DNA of 64,000 nt from UBA9676 sp963837105 (GTDB taxonomy: Bacteria; Actinomycetota; Actinomycetes; Streptosporangiales; Streptosporangiaceae): positions 124,001 to 188,000 of the forward strand of contig CAWIMG010000027.1 of assembly GCA_963837105.1 (NCBI GenBank), given 5' to 3'. The notes below the pieces were generated by a model, which saw only the letters and a program-made list of their open reading frames with translations, was not told the origin of the DNA and made no database searches. Each line of letters begins with the position of its first letter. Within the stretch, counting starts at the first letter, position 1. The position numbers were made by a program, and so were the translations under genes. Below are positions 42,180-50,883 of the stretch, one piece after another.

Positions 42180-42704
42180 GTGACCTGGACCGCACCTGAC
42201 GCCGAGCGCTCGGAGCACTATCCGGAGCACCGCAACGAACCCGAACCGGAGATGCTCCGCGACTGGCTCGACTGGCACCGGGCCACCCTGCTGCGCAAAT
42301 GCGCGGGCCTGGACGCCGCCCAGCTCGCCGCGCGGGCCGTGCCACCGTCGAACCTCTCGCTGCTCGGGCTGGTCCGGCACATGAGCGATGTCGAGCGCGG
42401 CTGGGTCAGGCAGACCTACCGGGGTGAGCAGGTGCCCGACTTGTACTACCGATCCGATGCCCCGGACGCGGACTTCGAAGAGGCTGGCCCAGTCGGTGCC
42501 GAGGAGGACTTTGCGCGCTTCGGGGCCGAGTGCCGGGCGGTCGATGCCGCGCTGGAGGGCGCGGGGCTGGACGAGACCTTCACTCTCGGCGAGAAGACCA
42601 TCTCGGTGCGCTGGATGTGGCAGCACCTGGTGGAGGAGTACGCCCGGCACAACGGGCACGCCGACCTGATCCGCGAGGCCATCGACGGCTCGGCCGGCCT
42701 CTGA
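42180..42704 (+). CDS. DinB family (DUF664) protein
   Basis: A 174-residue four-helix-bundle protein of the DinB/DUF664 superfamily. Metal-ligand His residues are in LLGLVRHMSDVERGW near residue 65 and in HLVEEYARHNGHADLIREAIDG near residue 150. Such proteins include mycothiol-dependent enzymes in actinobacteria, which makes thiol chemistry a fair guess but no more. The GTG start is supported by the -10 box six bases upstream. Confidence 0.86.
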   Translation: MTWTAPDAERSEHYPEHRNEPEPEMLRDWLDWHRATLLRKCAGLDAAQLAARAVPPSNLSLLGLVRHMSDVERGWVRQTYRGEQVPDLYYRSDAPDADFEEAGPVGAEEDFARFGAECRAVDAALEGAGLDETFTLGEKTISVRWMWQHLVEEYARHNGHADLIREAIDGSAGL

Positions 42705-42768
42705 GCCGGGCGAGCCCCGCGCCTTGCTCCCGGGGCTAGGGGAGTGGCGGCAGGACGGCACGGGGTAA

Positions 42769-44085
42769 CTACCGGAAGCGAACGACGGCGCGGTCGAGCG
42801 GCAGTTCGTCCCGGTGGACACCGGCCGGCTTGGCCGGGACGAACGGGAGTGTGCCGGTGGGCTGCAGTCCCAGGTTGTCGTCCCAGATCCGCACGGGTAC
42901 CCGGCCGAGCAGCCGGAACCGGTCAAAGACATACGGCACGCTGTCGGTGGGGAAGAATTCCGGCGTTGTCATGATCTGGAAGTGCAGATGCGGTGTGGTC
43001 GAGTTGCCGCTGGTGCCGATCAGCCCGAGCAACTGGCCCCTGGTCACCCACTCGCCGATGTGGACCTTGACCGAGTTGGGGTCCAGGTGGGCGTACAGCA
43101 CGTACAGGCCGGGACCGATCTGAATGGTGACATGGTTGCCGACGGTCTGCTCGATTGGCGGTATCGGCGGCGGGTTCGGCAGGACCGGGTTGTTCGGCAG
43201 CCCGTCCTCGCTGTCGACGACAAGCCCTGGTGCCGCCGCGATGACCGGCTGGCGGTATGAGAAGTAGCTGGTGATCTTGGATGGGTCGCCGGACCATGCC
43301 TGCATCCGGCTGTTCAGCATGAAGAAGTCGATGGCGAACCGCTGCGGCACCGACAGCTGGCCGTTGATTGGCGCCAGCCCGCGCCGGTGGTGGGTGTTGT
43401 CAGTGCAGCAGCCCTCGCTCATGTACCAGATGCCGCCCTTCACCGGCGGGCTGAGCACCGTCGCCGGGGACCGGCTGGTGTGCACGGGCTCGATGACGTC
43501 GCTGAAGCGGACCGGCGGGGCCCCCTTCGGGCGGATGATCTCGCCGGTTACCCGGTGTTCGAGGCGGCGGGGAATCGCACTTTGACCGGGAAGGGACACA
43601 TCCAGCCAGACCACCCAGGTCGCAGACGAGGGCATCGTCGTGGACGAATTGCTGGCCGGGTCGTCGGTGCTCTCATCCCCGCTCGGGGCACCCACCGGGG
43701 TCAGCTCCGTGCGAAGGGACCTGCCCGCGAGAGTGAGCAGAGCTTGCCCCGTCGAGGCCCGCAGGACCTGGACCCGTCTGAGCCGCACTGGCAGGGGGGT
43801 CACGTTGGTCAGCAGCAGCTCATAGGCCAGGTGTATCCGCCCATCGCTGCCCCTGACCGGTGCTGGCACGGTCAGGGTGGCTGCGGTGAGCGCTGTGAAT
43901 TCGGTGCCAGGACGCACCCCGCCGCCTGGCTGGCCTGACCGTTCCGTCGTGCCGCCCCGGGCGGCAACGGCCCCGAGGGAGGGCGACGCGGTGGCGGTCA
44001 GGACTGCCGGGAGCGCGAGGACCAGGCAGCCCCCCAGTGCCGTGACGGCCCAGGTCAGGCGCTTCCCGCAACGGCGCACCATCAT
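42769..44085 (-). CDS. secreted M23 family metallopeptidase
   Basis: A 438-residue secreted protein with an N-terminal signal (LTWAVTALGGCLVLALPAVL). An immunoglobulin-like region covers about residues 60-220. The C-terminal LytM/M23 domain has HHRRGLAPING and FAIDFFM (first metal ligands), YVLYAHLDPNSVKVHIGEWV, and TTPHLHFQIM with the final His ligand. It would cut peptidoglycan cross-bridges or activate amidases outside the cell. The ATG at 44085 follows CTGGGAGGG. Confidence 0.84.
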   Translation of the reverse strand: MMVRRCGKRLTWAVTALGGCLVLALPAVLTATASPSLGAVAARGGTTERSGQPGGGVRPGTEFTALTAATLTVPAPVRGSDGRIHLAYELLLTNVTPLPVRLRRVQVLRASTGQALLTLAGRSLRTELTPVGAPSGDESTDDPASNSSTTMPSSATWVVWLDVSLPGQSAIPRRLEHRVTGEIIRPKGAPPVRFSDVIEPVHTSRSPATVLSPPVKGGIWYMSEGCCTDNTHHRRGLAPINGQLSVPQRFAIDFFMLNSRMQAWSGDPSKITSYFSYRQPVIAAAPGLVVDSEDGLPNNPVLPNPPPIPPIEQTVGNHVTIQIGPGLYVLYAHLDPNSVKVHIGEWVTRGQLLGLIGTSGNSTTPHLHFQIMTTPEFFPTDSVPYVFDRFRLLGRVPVRIWDDNLGLQPTGTLPFVPAKPAGVHRDELPLDRAVVRFR

Positions 44086-44604
44086 AACCAGCCCTCCCAG
44101 CGGTTTCTTTAGCCCCGGCTGGATCAGAATCATCCCCAGCCCGTGCCTTATCTAAAACTGCCTGCCGCACCGGGGAGTTCACGATGCGAGCGTTCCAGTC
44201 ACGCAGCACCACCTGACCGGCCCCGCAGGCAGGTCTACATGGCCGGGTACAGGTGCGGCCGGATGCCGCGGGCCGGCGGTCCGGAAATCGCATGATGCTG
44301 GCCTGACTGCGAGTGGGCGTGAAAATGGCCTGCCGCCAATGGCATGGGACAGAGAAAGCGCCCAGACCGGCTGGCGCGGCTGATAGCAGCTCAGTTCGTG
44401 AGCGGTAATGCGGCGTTTGGCGACAAACCGCGCGGCATGTCGTCGCTGGAAATCGCAAACCGCCCACTATCCTGCTGAAAGTTGCCTGTGAGGTCTGGTT
44501 GAGCAGGCCTGGGACCCGAATGGCCGCCCCGGCGGCCAGGTTCTTACCGACGGCTAGACCACGCAGCGATTCCAGCCTCCGCTCGGAGGGGGAGGTGAGC
44601 TGGG
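44086..44604. other. 519-bp intergenic region with promoter and leader of the first small membrane protein
   Basis: TATCCT at 44468-44473 is a -10 candidate, 137 bases before the GTG at 44605. The leader ends with CCTCC-GCTC-GGAGG, a short hairpin just before the AGGTGAG ribosome binding site. The same layout recurs before the paralogue at 45151. No protein-coding frame is convincing. Confidence 0.5.
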
Positions 44605-44880
44605 GTGCCGTTCAAGGTCATCACCGCCGGCGGCCGCACGTACGAGGGCTTCGCCGCTTATATACGGAGCATCTTCACTGGAGCCGGGTTTTTCATCGCG
44701 ATTTATATTCTGATCGGCGTCTTCCACAACACAGCGCTTCCGCATTTGCCGACGGTGGCATTCTCACTGGCCGCGCTGCACAGCTGGGTTCAGTACTTCA
44801 TCTCGGTTATCCTCTGGCCGCTGAGCTTCTGGCATCCGACCTTCTCCGTCGGGCGGTGGCGGGCCGGATCGTCGCCCTGA
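44605..44880 (+). CDS. small membrane protein, paralogue of the gene at 45151
   Basis: A 91-residue protein with an 18-residue polar start and two hydrophobic helices (FFIAIYILIGVF at about residues 30-41; VQYFISVILWPLSFW at about 62-76). Residues 30-91 are about 80 percent identical to the product of the gene at 45151. I do not recognise a family. The ribosome binding site is GGGGGAGGTGAG. The pair with long leaders suggests regulated expression. Confidence 0.6.
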   Translation: MPFKVITAGGRTYEGFAAYIRSIFTGAGFFIAIYILIGVFHNTALPHLPTVAFSLAALHSWVQYFISVILWPLSFWHPTFSVGRWRAGSSP

Positions 44881-45019
44881 GGCCCGCGGTGATCGCTGTC
44901 CGGCCCCGGTCGCCAATCCGGCCTGGCCCCAGTCGCCAGCCCGGCTTGGGCTGGTCACGAACCTGGCGCGGATGACCACTCGCCCGGTGTGTCACCGTGC
45001 CGGATAGATGCGTGGAACC

Positions 45020-45025
45020 TATCCT
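45020..45025 (+). promoter_or_regulatory. -10 box of the second small membrane protein gene
   Basis: TATCCT followed by GCTGA repeats the sequence at 44468. It lies 131 bases before the GTG at 45151. Confidence 0.4.
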
Positions 45026-45150
45026 GCTGAGGTGCCATATGAGAGCTTGGTTGAGAGGAGGGGTGCCGTAGCGCCGTCAGGCACCTTGGCTGCGCCGGCG
45101 GCTGCGTCACGCAGCTGGCCCGGCGTCCGCCTCGAAGGAGGTGAGCCGAA

Positions 45151-45378
45151 GTGGACTATATAAAGACCATCTTCAGTGTGAAGGGCCTTGTCGTCGCGGG
45201 TTACATCCTGGTGGGTGTCTTCTACAACACCGCACCGCCGCATCTGCCAACGGTGGCATTCTCACTGCCCGCGCTGCACAGCTGGGCTCAGTACTTCATC
45301 TCGATCCTTCTCTGGCCGCTGAGCTTCTGGCATCCGATCTTCTCCGTCGGCCAGTGGCCGGCCGGATCGACGCCCTGA
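45151..45378 (+). CDS. small membrane protein, paralogue of the gene at 44605
   Basis: A 75-residue protein with two hydrophobic helices (GLVVAGYILVGVFYNT and WAQYFISILLWPLSFW) joined by APPHLPTVAFSLPALHS. It starts with MDYIKTIF and lacks the longer polar start of its paralogue. The ribosome binding site AAGGAGGTGA is a full match to the anti-Shine-Dalgarno sequence, so translation is probably strong. The function is unknown. It lies directly before the helR promoter region. Confidence 0.62.
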   Translation: MDYIKTIFSVKGLVVAGYILVGVFYNTAPPHLPTVAFSLPALHSWAQYFISILLWPLSFWHPIFSVGQWPAGSTP

Positions 45379-45562
45379 GGTCACAGCCGCCTGGTCCGGC
45401 CGGAGCGCCTCGCTCCGCATCGTTCCCGCGAACGAGGTGTCGTGGGATGACCTGCGGGCTGTCGTCGGCGCCGCCGCTGCTACGACGAACCGTGCTGCTG
45501 ACCCAGGCCGCGTGGGGCACCCGGATTCGGATACCACGAGCGGCCTGGCCGGCTATCTCGGG

Positions 45563-45648
45563 GACGAACCGCTGCGGGCACCAACCGCCGGACGAGAACG
45601 CTGCGGGCGCTAACCGCCGGACGAGAACGCCGCGGGCGCTAACCGCCG
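45563..45648 (+). repeat. 29-bp tandem repeat, three units
   Basis: Units start at 45563 (28 bp), 45591 and 45620 (29 bp each). The last two differ by one base. The unit contains GACGAGAACG and GCGCTAACCGCCG. The units touch, so this is not a CRISPR array. Confidence 0.8.
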
Positions 45649-45655
45649 TCGACGA

Positions 45656-45691
45656 AAAATGGAAAGGAAAAACGCATCTCCCTTCCATTTT
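45656..45691 (+). terminator. AT-rich hairpin
   Basis: AAAATGGAA (45656-45664) pairs with TTCCATTTT (45683-45691) over an 18-base loop. It may end the transcript of the small membrane protein before helR, or act as an upstream element of the helR promoter. Confidence 0.45.
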
Positions 45692-45709
45692 CAATATATA
45701 GCGCACCGG

Positions 45710-45745
45710 GGGGCTTGCGGCAAGACCGGGGTCGTGCTCCATAAT
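45710..45745 (+). promoter_or_regulatory. rifamycin-associated element and -10 box of helR
   Basis: GGGGCTTGCGGCAAGACCG (45710-45728) matches 17 of 19 positions of the published rifamycin-associated element, including its CTTGC-G-GCAAG inverted core. CATAAT at 45740-45745 is the likely -10, so the element overlaps the -35 region. Such elements cause rifamycin induction of resistance genes, helR among them. Confidence 0.8.
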
Positions 45746-45963
45746 CGCTGAGCTGGGGCCACCACCTGCGGAAACCAGGACCGCAACCGCGGGGACGGAA
45801 CCGCAACCGCGGAACCCGGGACTGCCACCTGCGGAAGCCAGCGTCACCACTTGCGCACCATCACCACCCACGGAAACCGGGGCCACCGCCCGGAAATGGG
45901 GATCGCGGCCGGCCTGTGCCGGTGCCGGTCGCGAGTGGCTGGCACGGATCGGAGCTGATGCCT

Positions 45964-48118
45964 ATGAATTCGCCGACGACCAGTGCGTTTGACCTTCCCG
46001 CCCGCCTGGCCGCCAAGGCCCACCCGAAACTGATCGCTGGCGACGAGCGGCATTTCGCCGCCATCGGGGCGAGCCTGGAGCAGTCGATTGCCGAGCTGTC
46101 CGGCCGTCTCGATGCCAACCGCACGGCGCCTGGCGGCATCGGCCAGCAGGCGCTGGAGCGCGACCTGGAGATCCACCGGCTGGCTGCCCGCCTGCGCGTC
46201 TTGCGCCGCTTCGGTCTGGACCTGTGCCTTGGCCGCATGGTCGGCGCGGACAGTGCCGAGCCCACCTACGTCGGGCGGCTGGGCCTTACCGACAGCGCGG
46301 GCCGCCGGCTGCTGGTCGACTGGCGTTCCCCCGTGGCCGAGCCGTTCTTCGGAGCGACCCACGCCAACCCGATGGGCCTGGCCAGCCGCCGCAGGTACCG
46401 CTGGACCCGCGGCCGGGTCAGCGACTACTGGGACGAGGTGTTCACCCCGGATGGCCTGGAGGGACATGCCGCGCTCGACGACCAGTCCGCCTTCATCGCC
46501 AGCCTGGGCGGCATCCGGTCATCCCGGATGCGGGAGGTGCTCGGCACCATCCAGGCCGATCAGGACGCCATCATCCGGGCCGGTTCCCGTGGCGCCCTGG
46601 TCGTGGACGGCGGTCCGGGGACGGGGAAGACCGTCGTCGCGCTGCACCGCGCGGCCTACCTGCTCTACTCGGACCCGCGCATCGGTCACCACCGGGGCGG
46701 CGTGCTGTTCATCGGCCCGCACCAGCCTTACCTGTCCTACGTCGCCGACGTTCTCCCCAGCCTCGGCGAGGAGGGCGTGCAGACCTGCACCCTGCGGGAC
46801 CTGATCCCCGAGGGAGCCACGGCAGCGGCTGAGGCCGACCCGGATGTGGCCCGCCTGAAGTCGTCCGCGGACCTGGTGAAGGCAATCGAGCCAGCCGTCC
46901 GGTTTTACGAGCAGCGGCCGTCCCAGCCGATGACGGTGGAGACCCCCTGGTCCGACATCTGGCTCGACGCCGGCGACTGGGCCGAGGCGTTCGAAGCGGC
47001 AGAACCCGGTTCTCCGCACAACGAGGCACGCGTCCAGATCCTGGAGCAATTGCTCGCGATCCTGATCGACAAGCACGACGGCGACGTCCCGGCGGACCTG
47101 CTCCGGAAGTCGCTGCTGCGGAACTCGGATCTGCGCATGGCACTCAACCGCGCCTGGCCGCTGATCGATCCGGCCGACCTCGTCGGAGACCTCTGGTCGG
47201 TCCCGGCCTACCTGCGCATGTGCGCACCCTGGCTCAGCCCCGATGACGTCCAGAAGTTGCAGCGCGCGGACGCCCAGGCCTGGACGGTGTCCGACCTGCC
47301 GCTGCTGGACGCGGCACGGCAGCTGCTCGGTGACCCGGAGGCGTCCCGGCGCAAGAGCCGGCGCGATACCGCCGTCGCCGCCGAACGTGAGCGCATGGCC
47401 AGGGTCGTGGATGACCTCATCGAGGTGGCCGATGACGAGTACGGGGTGGGCCTGGTGACGATGCTGCGTGGCGAGGACTTCCATGACGCGCTGGTCGACG
47501 AGGCCGCGCTGCCCAGCACCGACCCGGACCTGCTGGCGGGCCCGTTCGCGCACGTTGTCGTGGACGAGGCGCAGGAACTGACCGATGCGGAATGGCAGAT
47601 GCTGCTGCTCCGCTGCCCGTCCCGGAGCTTCACCATCGCCGGGGACCGTACCCAGGCCAGGCACGGGTTCACGGAGTCGTGGCGGGAACGGCTGGAGCGG
47701 ATCAGGTTCGGCCAGATCAGCCTGGCTTCCCTGAGCATCAACTACCGGACGCCGGAAGAGGTGATGGCGGAAGCCGAGCCGGTCATCCGGGCCGCGCTCC
47801 CGGACGCCAACGTGCCGACCTCCATCCGCGCCACCGGCGTCCCCGTCGCCCACGGATTCTGCTGCTGAGCTGGACCCGATCCTCGGCACCTGGCTGGCCG
47901 AACACACCGAGGGGATCGCCTGCGTGATTGGCGATCCCACCTTCCGGGCCAGGTCCCGCGTCCGGTCGCTGACCCCGGAACTGGCGAAGGGACTGGAGTT
48001 CGACCTGGTCGTCCTCGTCGATCCGGAGACGTTCGGCGGGGGCATCGAAGGTGCGGTCGACCGTTATGTCGCGATGACCCGGGCGACCCAGCGACTGGTC
48101 ATTCTCACCAGCCGCTGA
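45964..48118 (+). pseudogene. helR: HelR, RNA polymerase-recycling ATPase, frameshifted near the 3' end
   Basis: A superfamily-1 helicase-like protein (HelD class) of about 718 residues when the frame is restored. HelR binds RNA polymerase and displaces rifamycins. Walker A is DGGPGTGKT near residue 216, then DEAQELTDAEWQMLL near 533, GDRTQARHGF and LSINYRTPEEV. The frame breaks at CGGATTCTG (47853-47861); without one T it reads GSAAELDPILGTWL and continues with GLEFDLVVLVDP and YVAMTRATQRLVIL to 48118. As it stands the last helicase motifs are lost. The ATG at 45964 fits GGAG eight bases upstream. A rifamycin-associated element precedes it. Confidence 0.85.
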
Positions 48119-48196
48119 CGCCGGCCAGCCCATCGCCGGCTTCGCGGCCCAGCTGACCGGTGCCGTCAGGCCCCATGCTGGCATGGTGCTGGCGGG

Positions 48197-48652
48197 TCAC
48201 TCGCGCTCGACCCTGCGCAGCCCACGGGCCGGCGTCCACCACTCGACGACGAGCATCGTGGCCTGCTCGTTGAGGTGGGTGTGCACGACCTCGGCGATGT
48301 CGGCGCGGAAGCGGTCGCCGTGGGCTTCGTCGCTGACCGGCCCGGCCGCGATCGCCCGGCCGGAGATCTTCGCCTCGCCCGGCCACTGCGCCTCGGCGCC
48401 CTCGACCGGATCGACCGTGGCGCTGTGCAGGGCGAACCGTGGATCGCGGCGAAGATCCGCGCCTTTGCGCGCGTTCGGCATCGAGCCAAACACCAGTTCG
48501 CCGTCCTCGAAGGCTGCCTCGATCCCGGAGATCCGCGGCGCGCCGTCGGCACGCACGGTGGCGATCGTCTTGTGTCTGTGCGCGTCGAACAGCGCCCGCA
48601 CCCGCTGCGCGAACTGGGGCTCCGCCCGCTCGACATCCTGCCAGGTCGTCAC
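48197..48652 (-). CDS. PPOX-class (pyridoxamine 5'-phosphate oxidase-like) protein
   Basis: A 151-residue split-barrel flavin/F420 protein (FAQRVRALFDAHRHKTIATVRADGAPRISGIEAAFEDGELVFGSMPNARKGADLRRDPRFALH; AKISGRAIAAGPVSDE). The GTG at 48652 gives the length usual for the family; longer frames upstream are not conserved. It is separate from the PPOX gene at 40012 and only distantly similar. Confidence 0.8.
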   Translation of the reverse strand: MTTWQDVERAEPQFAQRVRALFDAHRHKTIATVRADGAPRISGIEAAFEDGELVFGSMPNARKGADLRRDPRFALHSATVDPVEGAEAQWPGEAKISGRAIAAGPVSDEAHGDRFRADIAEVVHTHLNEQATMLVVEWWTPARGLRRVERE

Positions 48653-48863
48653 CGGCCCATGATCGCACCGAATGATCGCCAGTGCGCGCGCCCGGGACGG
48701 TGGCCCTGTGGACGGTAAGTGGCGCATGGCGTCGAACGTGAACAGCGCCGATCTCACCGAGTCCGAACTCCAGCAAGCTCGCAGCTACCACACGTAAGGC
48801 AGCCGGAGCCCGATGACCGGAGCCGCACAGCCGGCCGGTGCGGCCCGCGCGGGTGGCCGACGG

Positions 48864-50273
48864 CTAGCCCACGCCTGCCGGGATCTGCGCGGACAGCGAT
48901 GCCAGGTTGCTGATCGCCGGCTCGATATTGGTGAAGACGCGGGTGAGCGCTGACTGCATCCGCGGGTCATCCGCGTGGTCACCGATGCCGCAGGTGGCGT
49001 TGAGCCGGGCCTGCTGCATCCAGAGTGCCACGCCCGGGTCGGTGGCCCAGATCAGCTCGGCGCGCTGAGCGGTGCAGGTGACACCGATCCAGTCCACCGC
49101 CGCCTCCGGGTACCGGTTGGCCGGGCAGATCTGGTTCTTCCGCGCGTCGCCGTCCTGTGTCGCCTCGACGTACCCGGCCAGTGCGGCGCTGAAGACCGGC
49201 TGGCAGGCCCGGAGCTGCTGGAGCGTAATCAGGTCGTCGGCGAACACCGGGCGGGCGGGTCTGGTGCGAAGGCCGGCCGCCGAGCAGTCCACGTGAACCT
49301 GCCCGGGGTCCGCTGATACCGAGCCACCCGCCAGTTCGATGTGGTCCGGGCCGATCCGGGTGACCCGCCCGAGCCGGATCACGTTCTCGATGCTGCGCAG
49401 GCGCACCAGTTCGTCCTGGCTCACCGTCGCGCACCGGAACATCGTCGGCTGGACCCCGGGATCGAGGCGGATGAGCTGGCCGCAGGACTCCAGCCGCCGG
49501 AACAAGTCGCTGATGTCCGCGGCCCCCGCCGCCGCCTCCAGGTACAGCGCCACCCCGTCCATCAGCTTGGGCAGAAGTCCGAGCGGCTGCTGGAATGCCC
49601 GGTCCAGCAGCCAGGCATCCCGGGGCCGGATCCAGCGGATCGCCCCCGCTGGCACGCCGGTTTCCAGCAGCCACAGGCACGCGTCGATCGCCGTCTTGCC
49701 GGCGCCGACGATCGTGAACCCGCTGGGCGCGCTCGCAAGCCCGACCAGATCGTTGACCGGGATCACCCGCGCACCCGTTTCGATTCCAAACGGCGGTGCC
49801 TGCGTCGCCGGGATCGACGGCTCGAGATAGCGTGCGTCCACCACCCGCTTGCGGACCCGGACCGTCGTTGTCTCCCCGGTCAGCCGGGACGTGAACTGGT
49901 GGCCGTTCGCGGCCACGCTGGTGCAGTCGGACATGCCGAAGAAGCGGACCCGGCCGGAGGCGAGCAGCACCTCATCGAGTACCTGCTGGTAGTAAGCGCA
50001 GATCTCGGCCGCGGTGGCACGCGGGTAGTAGCCGGCGTTCGGCCCATCCTGCTCGATCACATCGCTGCCCAGCGGCCGGGAGTTGACGCCGTACAGTGCC
50101 GACGGGCCGTGCAGGCGCACGAACGGATAAGCGTCGTGCCAGTGGCCACCCGGGCCGTGCCGCCGGTCCACCATCACCACGTCGGCGTCGCAGGCAGCGA
50201 TCAGCGCGTCGGCGAATGCCATGCCAGCCGCGCCTGCCCCCACGACCAGGTAGTCGGTCTCGATCGCGCGCAC
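48864..50273 (-). CDS. FAD/NAD(P)-binding protein, flavin monooxygenase-like
   Basis: A 469-residue flavoprotein. The FAD-binding motif is YLVVGAGAAGMAFADAL at residues 8-24. GPGGHWHDAYPFVRLHGPSALYGVN resembles flavin-containing monooxygenases, and a second Rossmann motif FTIVGAGKTAIDACLWLLE lies near residue 190. The C-terminal third, with VQPTMFRCATVSQDELVRLRSIENV, is conserved in actinobacterial hypothetical proteins. The GTG start follows TATCAT (50280-50285 on this strand) by six bases. The substrate is unknown. Confidence 0.8.
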   Translation of the reverse strand: MRAIETDYLVVGAGAAGMAFADALIAACDADVVMVDRRHGPGGHWHDAYPFVRLHGPSALYGVNSRPLGSDVIEQDGPNAGYYPRATAAEICAYYQQVLDEVLLASGRVRFFGMSDCTSVAANGHQFTSRLTGETTTVRVRKRVVDARYLEPSIPATQAPPFGIETGARVIPVNDLVGLASAPSGFTIVGAGKTAIDACLWLLETGVPAGAIRWIRPRDAWLLDRAFQQPLGLLPKLMDGVALYLEAAAGAADISDLFRRLESCGQLIRLDPGVQPTMFRCATVSQDELVRLRSIENVIRLGRVTRIGPDHIELAGGSVSADPGQVHVDCSAAGLRTRPARPVFADDLITLQQLRACQPVFSAALAGYVEATQDGDARKNQICPANRYPEAAVDWIGVTCTAQRAELIWATDPGVALWMQQARLNATCGIGDHADDPRMQSALTRVFTNIEPAISNLASLSAQIPAGVG

Positions 50274-50377
50274 AGCCCGATGATAGCCGCGGCGGCGCGA
50301 CGGCCATAGTGGCCTGACCGCGGGCTTAGCCGCGCGCGGTTCTTCCCGCCAACTCCGCTTCCTGGCATCATCGATGC

Positions 50378-50827
50378 GTGGCCAGCGCCGATCCCGGCGA
50401 TCTCGCACGAAGCGCCTATGAGGCGTACCGTGCCGCCCATCCCATGCCCTTGCCACCCTGGGACACGCTCAGTGACCAGGAACAGGCAGCCTGGGGGGCC
50501 GCCGCGTCAGCCATCGGCAGCCGGCAGAAGGGGACCCGCATCGAGGCGGTGCGCAACCCGCCCCTGGTGGTCCGGACCGGGGACCGGAGCCGTACCTTCG
50601 ATGCCAATTTCACGGTGGGCCGCGAAGGCAACCTGGCCATCGACGACGACTTCGCCTCCAGCTTCCACGCGCGCTTCCAGGTCTCCCACGGCCGGTGGTA
50701 TATCGAAGATCTGGGCTCGACCAACGGCACCTACCTGAACGGCCGCCGCATCATGACGGCCCAGTGGGTGAAGAAGGGCGACAAGATCAAGATCGGGCAC
50801 ACCGTGATGACGGTGGAGCCGGCCTGA
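50378..50827 (+). CDS. FHA domain protein
   Basis: A 149-residue protein. After 60 polar residues comes a forkhead-associated domain: FTVGREGNLAIDDDFASSFHARFQVSHGRWYIEDLGSTNGTYLNGRRI. The phosphothreonine-binding Arg, Ser, His and Asn are all present. The FHA protein at 24079 is longer and has zinc ribbons. A GTG start at 50378 is used. It is divergent from the flavoprotein at 48864. Confidence 0.85.
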   Translation: MASADPGDLARSAYEAYRAAHPMPLPPWDTLSDQEQAAWGAAASAIGSRQKGTRIEAVRNPPLVVRTGDRSRTFDANFTVGREGNLAIDDDFASSFHARFQVSHGRWYIEDLGSTNGTYLNGRRIMTAQWVKKGDKIKIGHTVMTVEPA

Positions 50828-50883
50828 CCGGTCCTGGCTGTTCCCGGGTGCAGCTTCGGTGCATCCGGCTGGCCGCGCGGCGC

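Larger units (their letters stand above)
45379..45963. other. 585-bp region between the small membrane protein and helR
   Basis: It contains, in order, a 29-bp tandem repeat, an AT-rich hairpin, a rifamycin-associated element and a -10 box (separate entries). The last 210 bp form the helR leader, with GGAACC/GGAAAC-like short repeats (ACCTGCGGAAACCAGG, ACCGCGGAACC) between 45755 and 45900. No gene is seen. Confidence 0.55.

Noticed and set aside
45563..45648. CRISPR array
   Set aside because: The 29-bp units touch each other without spacers, there are only three, and no cas genes are present.
45916..45963. Earlier start for helR
   Set aside because: The extra residues are not conserved, and the GGAG site fits the ATG at 45964 best.
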